From: DASYSA01 sp036003885
GTDB taxonomy: Bacteria > Acidobacteriota > Blastocatellia > UBA7656
Assembly (NCBI GenBank): GCA_036003885.1
Contig: DASYSA010000583.1
Location: forward strand, 1-13,181
Reading direction: 5' to 3'
DNA: 13,181 bases
The position numbers and the translations under genes were made by a program. Below, piece after piece: positions 6,857 to 13,181 of this stretch (positions within the stretch are counted from its first letter, which is position 1; the number at the start of each line of letters is the position of its first letter). Under the pieces are notes generated by a model that worked only from the letters and a program-made list of their open reading frames with translations, was not told where the DNA came from and did no database searches.

Positions 6857-6891
6857 CAATTTCGCATTTCGCAATTCGCATTTCGCATTTC
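6857..6891 (-). repeat. heptad array 4, five units, inverted
   Basis: On the plus strand the units are caatttc, gcatttc, gcaattc, gcatttc, gcatttc (35 bp). One base separates it from array 3. It ends just before the ATPase ribosome binding site and could also pair with array 2, less perfectly than array 3 does. Confidence 0.9.
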
Positions 6892-6906
6892 CCCAAGGGG
6901 TTCGCT

Positions 6907-7572
6907 TTGCTCGAGATAATCGACCTCACCAAAGACTACCCAACTCCGCGAGGTCCTCTTCCGATTCTCTCCAACATCTCTCTGTCGCTCTCTCGTGGCG
7001 ATGCGGTTTCGATTGTCGGGCCCTCGGGCAGCGGCAAGAGCACTCTGCTCTACATCCTCGGCGCGCTCGAGCCGCCCACCTCAGGCAGCGTGAGTCTCGA
7101 AGGCCGAAATCCATTCGATCTCGACGAGCGAGCCCTGGCAGCATTCAGGAACAAGCAGATCGGATTCATATTTCAGGACCATTGTTTACTCCCTCAGTGC
7201 TCGGTAATCGAGAACGTTCTGACACCGACGCTGGTTGCCGCAAAGAATGGCGACTACGTCGATAGAGCCAGAACGCTACTCGACCAGGTCGGCCTGACTG
7301 AACGCCTGGATCATCGCCCCGCGGAATTGTCGGGAGGCGAGAAACAACGCGTCGCGCTTGCCCGGGCCCTGATAATGGAGCCTCTCCTCTTGCTCTGCGA
7401 TGAGCCCACAGGCAACCTGGATCACGCTTCGGGTGAGGTGGTGGCCTCGCTGTTGCTTGAACTGCACGCGAAACAGCAGACGATCTTGTTCGTCGTGACT
7501 CACAACAGAGACCTGGCGGCTAGATTTCCTACCAGATTCGATCTTGTCGATCGACAGCTTCAGCGCCTGTGA
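6907..7572 (+). CDS. ABC transporter ATPase, LolD/YbbA/MacB type
   Basis: A 221-residue nucleotide-binding subunit that hydrolyses ATP to drive an FtsX-type permease at the inner membrane. All ABC motifs are present: Walker A GPSGSGKST (38-46), Q-loop Q90, signature LSGGEKQR (141-148), Walker B LLLLCDEP (160-167) with catalytic E166, D-loop GNLD and H-loop H199. Length and motif spelling fit the LolD/MacB/YbbA group rather than importers. I accept the TTG start at 6907 because it follows aagggg by six bases, MLEIIDLTKDY is the usual N-terminus of the group, and no ATG lies near. The stop overlaps the permease start (TGATG), so the two subunits are translationally coupled. Substrate is unknown. 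Confidence 0.94.
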   Translation: MLEIIDLTKDYPTPRGPLPILSNISLSLSRGDAVSIVGPSGSGKSTLLYILGALEPPTSGSVSLEGRNPFDLDERALAAFRNKQIGFIFQDHCLLPQCSVIENVLTPTLVAAKNGDYVDRARTLLDQVGLTERLDHRPAELSGGEKQRVALARALIMEPLLLLCDEPTGNLDHASGEVVASLLLELHAKQQTILFVVTHNRDLAARFPTRFDLVDRQLQRL

Positions 7573-10500
7573 TGCAGATCTCCACCCTAATCAAACGCAA
7601 CCTCACGCACTACTGGCGCACCAATCTGGCGGTCGTCCTCGGAGTCGGCGCGGCGGTCGCCGTCCTTGCGGGAGCCCTGCTGGTTGGGGATTCGGTGCGA
7701 GCAAGCCTTCGCGATCTCTTCCTCGACCGCCTCGGCCGAACTGCTGACGTCATCTCGGCGGCCGGCTTCTTTCGTGAGAGATTGGCTGATGACGTTGTGT
7801 CGAACGCAAGCTTCACCAAACGATTCGAAGCTTCGTGTGCCCTGATCGCCCTTGAAGCTGTAGTGACCCATGACAAGAGCGGAAATCGCGCTTCGCACGT
7901 GCAGGTGTATGGCGTGGATGAACGTTTCTGGAGGTTCCACGGCCGCGACCGCGCGCCATCCGATCTGGGCGATCGTGAGATCCTTGTGGGCGAGGACCTG
8001 GCGCGAGAATTGGGATGCGTCCCTGAAGAGAGCCTCCTGATCAGAGTCGAGAAGCCTTCAGCTATTCCTGCCGAATCTCTTCACGGCCGCAAAGAGGATG
8101 TAGGACGTACGATCCGTCTGACTATTCGCGATGTTCTGCCGGCATCCGCGATGGGAGAGTTCTCGATTCGCCCTCAGCAGGGTGCCGTTCGCGCGGTCTT
8201 CGTTTCGCTCAAGCGGCTGCAGAAAGATCTGGAGCAACCAGGTAAGGTCAACACGATTCTCATCAGCGAACGCGGAGACGACGACTCACAACCCGCGCCT
8301 CAGTTGCTCGAAGCCGCCGTCAGAGAGACATTTACGCTTGAAGACCTCGGCATCAAACTGAGGACGCTCGACAAGCAGCACTGTCTCTCGTTCGAGAGTG
8401 AAAGCGGGTTGATCGGCGACAACCTCGCCGATATCGCGCGAGTGACGGCGAATGATCTGGGCATGAATCCGTCGTCGATCTTCACATATCTGGCCAACAG
8501 CATTCGAGCGCGAGGTCGTGAAGTCCCCTACTCGCTGGTCACGGCGATGGACGATCGGACGCTCGGCGAACTTCGGCCAGGGATCACTTCTCAGGCATCG
8601 GCCCTATCGCCTATAGTGCTGAACGACTGGGCGGCGCGAGATCTCGGGGTCCGCGAGGGCGATCCAATCGAGCTCGAGTACTATGTCTGGCTGCCGGAAG
8701 GTCGCCTGGATACACGCGGCGCGGAGTTTCGATTGGCCGGAATTACTCCAGTCGCCGGGGCCGCGGCAGACCGCGATCTGGCGCCCGATTATCCTGGGAT
8801 CACTGAGACCGAGAGCTTCGCCGACTGGGATCCGCCGTTTCCGATAGACCTGAATCGCGTTCGCCCTCAAGACGAGAAGTACTGGCACGACTACCGCACG
8901 ACTCCGAAGGCATTCATCCCGCTCGCGAAAGGACAGGAGCTCTGGCAATCGCGATTCGGCAGGCTCACTTCGATCCGGCTCTTTCCCGCAGAGAGCAGCG
9001 ATCTCCGGGTGGCACTCACAGCCTACAGCGGGAGGCTAAAGGGCAAACTGGACCCGATTCAGAGTGGTCTTTCTGTTCACTCGGTGAAGGCGCAGGGATT
9101 GGACGCATCGCGCGGCGCGACTGACTTCGGTGAGTACTTCGTATACTTCAGCTTCTTTCTGGTGGTGTCGGCATTGCTGCTGACCGCTCTGTTCTTCAGG
9201 CTGGGCGTCGAGCAGAGATCACGGGAGATCGGCCTGCTCGAGGCCGTGGGATTCCCGGGCACGCGGATTCGGCGGCTTTTCATTCTCGAAGGCATGATAC
9301 TTGCGACGGCCGGAGGAGTCGTAGGCGTGCTAGGCGCACTTATCTATGGTTGGCTGATGATGCTTGGATTGCGGACGTGGTGGGTCGATGCAGTGGGCAC
9401 CACGCTGTTGACGCTTCACGTCTCACCTGTTTCTCTGGCGTACGGCTTCGCGGGCGGCATCATCACGGCCGTTGGCTGCATTGTTGTAACACTGAGAGGC
9501 CTCAGAATGGTTTCGCCTCGCAGCCTGCTCGCGGGATCGCTGGAGAGGAAGAAGGGGAAATTCGAAATTCGAAATTCGAAATTCGAAATTCTTTCCCTTC
9601 TTGCCATTGTCTTCACTCTTCTCGGCATCCTGCTTCTCTCGCTGGCGGGAGTGAAAGTCATCGGTCAGGTTGCGGGTTTCTTCGGCGCCGGCACCTCGTT
9701 GTTGATAGCGCTCCTCTGTTTTCAATCGCTGTGGCTTCGCCGAGATCGGAGGCGCCTTATCGAAAGGAGCGGTTTGTGGCCGGTCTCGAAGCTCGGCTTG
9801 AGGAACGCCACGACCCGGCCGGGACGAAGCGTTCTCTGTGTCGCACTCATCGCTTCGGCTACTTTCGTGATCGTCGCCGTCGACGCATTCAGACGTGACA
9901 GCCCTCGCAATCTCACAGACAAGCGCTCCGGTGGAGGAGGGTTCCCGCTGATGGCCGAGTCACTCCTTCCGATAGCCCACGACCCCAACAGCGAAGCTGG
10001 AAGAGAGGCGCTCAACATTTCGGCAGATACGAGCCCATCGCTCAGAGATGTACACATCGAGAGGTTCCGCGTCCGTATCGGAGATGATGCGAGCTGCCTG
10101 AACCTGTATCAGCCTGCCAGCCCGACAATACTGGCTCCCACAGCCGATTTCGTGGCGAGCGGACGCTTCTCGTTTCAGGAGTCGCTGGCAGCCAACGACC
10201 AGGAGAAACACAACCCCTGGCTGCTGCTGGACCGGGAACTCGAAGACGGAGTGGTGCCGGTGATCGCAGACGCGAACTCGATGACCTACGTTCTTCACCT
10301 CAAGGTGGGCGATGAGTTCATTCTCAACAGGAACGGCGGCCGGAGTAGATTGCGGCTCGTGGCCGCGCTGTCCGACAGCATCTTCCAGAGCGAGCTATTG
10401 ATCTCTGAGAAGAACTTCCTGCGACTGTTTCCCGACGAAGAGGGCTATCGGTTCTTCTTGATCGACGCGGAACCTGCTCTATCATCAGATGTCGCTCGAA

Positions 10501-10964
10501 GCCTGGAAGACCGGCTCTCGGATTTCGGGTTCGACGTGACCTCCACCAATGAGCGGCTCGCGAGCTTTCATCGCGTCGAAAACACCTATCTCTCCACGTT
10601 TCAGGCGTTGGGAGGGCTTGGCCTGATTCTGGGCACCCTGGGTTTGGCAGCGGTGTTGATGCGCAACGCTCTCGAGCGGCGCAAAGAGCTGGCGCTGCTA
10701 CGAGCTGTTGGCTATGACCGCTCGGACTTCAGATTTATGATCCTGGCCGAGAACGCATCACTGCTTATATCCGGGCTTATGACGGGAACCGTCTGTGCTC
10801 TTCTGGCAATAGCGCCCGCGTTCGTTTCTCGTGGCGGGCATCTGCCGTTCGGGAACATTGTATTGTTGCTGATGGTGGTGTTGGTAACCGGGTTCCTGGC
10901 GTCGCTGATTGCTACTCGAGCTGCGTTGCGTTCACCCTTGCTGTCCGCCCTTCGATCTGAGTGA
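7572..10964 (+). CDS. 10-TM FtsX/MacB-type ABC permease (YbbP-like architecture)
   Basis: A 1130-residue permease for the ATPase just upstream. I use the ATG at 7572, which overlaps the ATPase stop (TGATG), rather than a GTG three bases earlier. Estimated by eye: TM1 about 19-38; a large extracytoplasmic domain about 41-515; TM2 521-544, TM3 575-600, TM4 617-640; a cytosolic linker; TM5 675-695, TM6 697-718; TM7 753-774; a second extracytoplasmic domain about 775-1005; TM8 1010-1035, TM9 1056-1082, TM10 1095-1118. Two FtsX cores are visible (REIGLLEAVGFPGTRIRRLF and RKELALLRAVGYDRSDFRFM). This fits the 10-TM class such as YbbP, where one polypeptide supplies both halves. Such systems export or extract lipids, peptides or small molecules. 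A 35-bp heptad array is translated in frame as KFEIRNSKFEI in the TM4-TM5 linker. Confidence 0.9.
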   Translation: MQISTLIKRNLTHYWRTNLAVVLGVGAAVAVLAGALLVGDSVRASLRDLFLDRLGRTADVISAAGFFRERLADDVVSNASFTKRFEASCALIALEAVVTHDKSGNRASHVQVYGVDERFWRFHGRDRAPSDLGDREILVGEDLARELGCVPEESLLIRVEKPSAIPAESLHGRKEDVGRTIRLTIRDVLPASAMGEFSIRPQQGAVRAVFVSLKRLQKDLEQPGKVNTILISERGDDDSQPAPQLLEAAVRETFTLEDLGIKLRTLDKQHCLSFESESGLIGDNLADIARVTANDLGMNPSSIFTYLANSIRARGREVPYSLVTAMDDRTLGELRPGITSQASALSPIVLNDWAARDLGVREGDPIELEYYVWLPEGRLDTRGAEFRLAGITPVAGAAADRDLAPDYPGITETESFADWDPPFPIDLNRVRPQDEKYWHDYRTTPKAFIPLAKGQELWQSRFGRLTSIRLFPAESSDLRVALTAYSGRLKGKLDPIQSGLSVHSVKAQGLDASRGATDFGEYFVYFSFFLVVSALLLTALFFRLGVEQRSREIGLLEAVGFPGTRIRRLFILEGMILATAGGVVGVLGALIYGWLMMLGLRTWWVDAVGTTLLTLHVSPVSLAYGFAGGIITAVGCIVVTLRGLRMVSPRSLLAGSLERKKGKFEIRNSKFEILSLLAIVFTLLGILLLSLAGVKVIGQVAGFFGAGTSLLIALLCFQSLWLRRDRRRLIERSGLWPVSKLGLRNATTRPGRSVLCVALIASATFVIVAVDAFRRDSPRNLTDKRSGGGGFPLMAESLLPIAHDPNSEAGREALNISADTSPSLRDVHIERFRVRIGDDASCLNLYQPASPTILAPTADFVASGRFSFQESLAANDQEKHNPWLLLDRELEDGVVPVIADANSMTYVLHLKVGDEFILNRNGGRSRLRLVAALSDSIFQSELLISEKNFLRLFPDEEGYRFFLIDAEPALSSDVARSLEDRLSDFGFDVTSTNERLASFHRVENTYLSTFQALGGLGLILGTLGLAAVLMRNALERRKELALLRAVGYDRSDFRFMILAENASLLISGLMTGTVCALLAIAPAFVSRGGHLPFGNIVLLLMVVLVTGFLASLIATRAALRSPLLSALRSE
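9557..9591 (+). repeat. heptad array 5, five perfect gaaattc units inside the permease gene
   Basis: Five perfect copies of gaaattc (35 bp) in a coding region. Translation gives the seven-residue repeat KFEIRNS. The reading frame continues intact into TM5. Confidence 0.95.
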
Positions 10965-11426
10965 GCGCACTTGGTAGGCCCTGGGTAGAGCCTGGGTACG
11001 CACGCTTCCAGCGTGCTGACCTTGCGGGTGGACAACGTTAACCGGATACTGGCTGGCGGATGCGCACTCTGGAAGCGTGCGTTCTGGAGTTTGAACATTT
11101 CCCCGAAGGGGATTCGTCCTCCAGCCCAGGGTTGCCGTACTCGGCTAACCTGGGAAGAGCGCGAGTTCCCCAACCCCAACGGGGTTGCGCCCAATCCTCC
11201 AGCGTCTGCCGATCCAGCGGATTAGATTCTTTCGAATCGATACCGTTCATTGAGTTCCTGGCACCTTGCACGCGGAGCAAAGGCGCAACCCCGTTGGGGT
11301 TGCGAGGTTCCATCGCTGCGGTTTCCCAAGGTAGCTGAGTACAGCAACCTTGGGCTTCGGGCCGCAACCACTTCGTGGTTGACGCGCACGCTGGAAGCGT
11401 GCGTCTGGAGTTTGGACATTCTAGTC
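10965..11426. repeat. palindrome-rich non-coding region, two inverted module copies
   Basis: About 460 bp without a credible gene but with many short hairpins. They are gcacgc/gcgtgc (11000-11016), cccc-gaa-gggg (11101-11111), a 30-base hairpin opening cccagg (11125-11154), caacccc-aac-ggggttg (11171-11187), its counterpart cgcaacccc-gtt-ggggttgcg (11284-11304), a 30-base hairpin opening cccaagg (11325-11354), caaccac-ttc-gtggttg (11365-11381) and cgcacgc/gcgtgcg (11385-11403). The 30-base hairpin and the caacccc hairpin recur in reverse order and orientation, so the left (about 11070-11187) and right (about 11284-11403) halves are diverged inverted copies. A direct repeat (aagcgtgcg then ctggagttt) also occurs near 11074 and 11395. 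It looks like a dispersed palindromic repeat family; some hairpins may end the permease transcript. Confidence 0.8.
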
Positions 11427-12800
11427 TCAAGTATCAGCGTACAGAATGAGGTTTTTGGCGAAGTTATGATTCAAGAAGGACGAAAGAGACGCTTCGTTGC
11501 AGTCACGGCGCAGCAGTGTGACCATGTCCAAAATCGAAGCGCGCTTCGAATCAGTCCTACCCCACTTTGGGTGCGGCAGGTAATCAGTCGTGCGACCAGG
11601 TCCGAACGCTCGCAACGTCGCCAACATCAAGAGGCTATAAGAAGCTACCGCCAACGCAGGATGACGTGGCACGGATTGCTCAGAACGAACCTGCGCTTGC
11701 CCTACCCCGAGAAGGTCCTTCTCGTCGCGATGATTCACCTCGATCTGCCATCTATCGAAGCAGGCCTGAACCAGGAGCTTGATAGGAGAATTCAGGTCGG
11801 TCGACAGAAAATACGCGGGGTCCCGGTAGTTGGCTCGCGAGCGCTTCGACAACTTGTAAGGCACCGGCGCGATCACGATCAGGCGCAATTGCTTAGTCCC
11901 GGCTCCGCGCTTCCACAAGACGCCTTTCATCTCTTTGTATCTCACAAATCGGAACTTGCCGCCGATATAAACCCGCAGGCGCTGCCATGGAGTATTTTGC
12001 TTGCGCACCTCCTCGGGAGTGAATGTCTGCAGGTCGTATTTGCGACGACCGCCAACAGGAGCAGGCATGCACAGGCTGGCGTCCTTGCGGCAGCGCGCAA
12101 CAAGCTCGGTGCGATCCAGCTTGGCCTTAAACAACGTCCTGTTACAGAAGCTGCCATCGCCAACCATCAGCAACAAACGATCATTGCCACCACGTCGGTC
12201 GAGGCTGGAGCGCAAGCCTCGAATTTCTTCCAGCGCCTGAGTCGACAGGTTGTTCTCCTTCTGCAACTGGCGATAGGTCTTGAGCTGTTGGTCGGTTGCG
12301 CGCTTGCCGGGCTTCTTGAGCGCCGGCGCTTCCTGAAATCGGACCGGGAAGCCTCGCGGCGGAAAGTCGCCTTCCAGGTAATGTGGAAACAACATCGACA
12401 CCTGCAGGAAGCGGAGTCCTTTGATCAGATTCACATGAAACGGAGGGGACAGGGGGTCGCGATGCCACGAAACACCTTTGATCTTCCTGCCGGTCTTTTT
12501 AAGTTTGGTGTCGTCCATAGCTGCCACGACAGGCCTTTTCGGGTAGCGATCCAGGTACTCATCGATCACTGGATCGAACAACCGCTCCGGTTTCCAGCGA
12601 GAACGAGAGAACATCTTATAATCGGCGCTCCAGTCACAGTCGGTGCGGCCCAGAGCGCCAAGGGCGCGCGAGATGGTGCGGCGTCCAAACACGCACGGCA
12701 AAGCGATGGCATGTTCAATGGCACGTTCGAGGGTTCGCTGTTGAGGGAACGCGCCAGTCCACCCGGCGTTGAGGAGGGAGTGAAACTGTTGAATCAACAT
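11427..12800 (-). CDS. DDE transposase, IS4/IS701-like
   Basis: A 457-residue transposase of the IS4/IS701-type RNase H-like (DDE) superfamily, which cuts and rejoins the ends of its insertion sequence. The likely catalytic residues are D96 or D97 in AAMDDTKLKKTGRKI, D215 in LLLMVGDGSFCNR and E354 in FDRWQIEVNHRDEKDLLG. The last block matches the 'W-x-IE...K..LG' region of these families. Between residues about 140 and 205 lies a charged, partly helical insertion. The protein runs from start to stop without frameshift and looks active. Its ribosome binding site (aaaggaggtgag) is inside the end of the winged-helix gene. The exact IS family is uncertain. Confidence 0.85.
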   Translation of the reverse strand: MLIQQFHSLLNAGWTGAFPQQRTLERAIEHAIALPCVFGRRTISRALGALGRTDCDWSADYKMFSRSRWKPERLFDPVIDEYLDRYPKRPVVAAMDDTKLKKTGRKIKGVSWHRDPLSPPFHVNLIKGLRFLQVSMLFPHYLEGDFPPRGFPVRFQEAPALKKPGKRATDQQLKTYRQLQKENNLSTQALEEIRGLRSSLDRRGGNDRLLLMVGDGSFCNRTLFKAKLDRTELVARCRKDASLCMPAPVGGRRKYDLQTFTPEEVRKQNTPWQRLRVYIGGKFRFVRYKEMKGVLWKRGAGTKQLRLIVIAPVPYKLSKRSRANYRDPAYFLSTDLNSPIKLLVQACFDRWQIEVNHRDEKDLLGVGQAQVRSEQSVPRHPALAVASYSLLMLATLRAFGPGRTTDYLPHPKWGRTDSKRASILDMVTLLRRDCNEASLSSFLNHNFAKNLILYADT

Positions 12801-12802
12801 GC

Positions 12803-13132
12803 CTACTCACCTCCTTTGAGACCAAAGACATTCTTATCGGTGCGCACGAAGCGGTCGCCCCGATTCACCTTCTTAACCAAGGTGGAGACGATGGACTCAC
12901 GATCGAGTTTGAGACCGTACAACTTCTCGACGCGCTCAATGATGTCCGAGACATGGAGGGGCTTGCCGGCTCGCTTGAGTACGTCATGGACCATCCCGAT
13001 CTGGGACGTACCTTTGCGTGCCGCCCTGGGCTCGGCTGGACCTGAGCGCAAACGCTTAACGGCTTTGAGTTGGGCCTCCAGGGAGACCTCGATAGCGTGC
13101 AGCACAGCGGCCTCGATTTCATCTTTCTGCAT
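12803..13132 (-). CDS. HARE-HTH-like winged-helix protein of the insertion sequence
   Basis: A 109-residue protein. Residues 1-30 form a charged helix, followed by a short linker (GPAEPRAARKGTSQ). Residues 44-105 resemble the HARE-HTH winged-helix domain (HB1/ASXL/restriction-endonuclease HTH): MVHDVLKRAGKPLHVSDII, then a second helix with LYGLKLDRESIVSTLVKKV, then a beta wing ending DRFVRTDKNVFGL. The fold predicts DNA binding. The ATG at 13132 has the ribosome binding site aaaggag at good spacing. Its stop is two bases before the transposase ATG, so the two are made together. Likely roles are recognition of the element's ends or regulation of the transposase; both are inference. Confidence 0.72.
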   Translation of the reverse strand: MQKDEIEAAVLHAIEVSLEAQLKAVKRLRSGPAEPRAARKGTSQIGMVHDVLKRAGKPLHVSDIIERVEKLYGLKLDRESIVSTLVKKVNRGDRFVRTDKNVFGLKGGE

Positions 13133-13148
13133 GACGGTATTCTCCTTT

Positions 13149-13167
13149 GCAGCCCCGGCCGGGCTGC
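13149..13167. repeat. palindrome beyond the insertion sequence genes
   Basis: gcagccc (13149-13155) pairs with gggctgc (13161-13167). It is close in sequence to the hairpin at 11284-11304 (gcaacccc...ggggttgcg) and is followed by a similar gac/gag context. It may be another member of that palindrome family or part of the element's leader. Confidence 0.5.
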
Positions 13168-13181
13168 GACCTCAACGGGTA

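Larger units (their letters stand above)
11427..13132 (-). mobile_element. two-gene insertion sequence (ends not resolved)
   Basis: A winged-helix gene and a DDE transposase gene lie head to tail, two bases apart, each with a strong ribosome binding site. The coordinates cover the coding part only. No matching terminal inverted repeats or target duplications could be found. The left end probably lies within 11400-11426; the right end is likely beyond the window. Confidence 0.65.

Noticed and set aside
6677..6891. possible CRISPR array
   Set aside because: The repeats are 7-bp units directly abutting, with no spacers and no cas genes.
6701..6932. open frames in the gap between glycosyltransferase and ATPase
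   Set aside because: They consist largely of translated heptad arrays (FRISHFAFRI-type strings) with no independent gene signal.
9350..9898. 182-codon open frame inside the permease gene
   Set aside because: It overlaps the permease in another frame; the permease frame shows clear TM segments and FtsX motifs throughout.
11013..11430. several short open frames in the palindrome region
   Set aside because: They overlap each other on both strands and encode translated palindromes (NPNGVAP-like strings), not proteins.
11400..13181. terminal inverted repeats of the insertion sequence
   Set aside because: I compared the sequence left of the transposase stop with the window's right edge and found no convincing match; the right end is probably outside the window.

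Overview
This window looks like chromosomal DNA from a soil-type bacterium, most likely an acidobacterium (Blastocatellia-like). That is an inference, based on moderate-to-high GC, paired Ku genes, the YflT-like/CBS stress pair, heptanucleotide arrays and palindrome-rich intergenic DNA. There is no rRNA or marker gene to prove it. No rRNA, tRNA or CRISPR array is visible.

Region 1 (about 1-2300, minus strand) is a DNA-repair block. Reading right to left it holds a 43-residue C2HC zinc-finger protein with a near-perfect ribosome binding site, a 97-bp element with inverted ends, a 64-residue protein with eight cysteines in cross-brace (FYVE/RING-like) spacing, and two different Ku genes. A long hairpin closes the block. 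Ku binds DNA ends in non-homologous end joining; no LigD is in view.

Region 2 (2688-4061, plus strand) is a two-gene stress operon: a glycine-zipper YflT-like protein overlapping a two-CBS-domain protein, closed by a strong hairpin without a T-tract. The divergent gap 2231-2687 separates it from region 1.

Region 3 (4200-10964, plus strand) is a four-gene operon: an EhpF-like ANL adenylating enzyme with no C-terminal subdomain, a GT4 glycosyltransferase, a LolD/YbbA-type ABC ATPase, and a 10-TM FtsX/MacB-type permease joined to the ATPase gene by TGATG. It may make or modify a glycosylated, acyl-activated compound and move it, or a lipid, across the envelope. The substrate cannot be read from sequence. 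The operon carries five heptanucleotide arrays, each exactly five units (35 bp). Two are gaaattc-type in direct orientation (one lies inside the permease reading frame), and three at the glycosyltransferase/ATPase junction are arranged head to head. I saw none elsewhere in the window.

Region 4 (10965-13181) begins with about 450 bp of non-coding DNA packed with short palindromes in two inverted copies. It is followed on the minus strand by a two-gene insertion sequence: a HARE-HTH-like winged-helix protein and a 457-residue DDE transposase. Another related palindrome lies beyond the insertion sequence, at the window edge.

The points most worth a second look are the size-fixed heptad arrays, the zinc-protein/dual-Ku operon, the palindrome cluster, and the winged-helix/transposase pairing.
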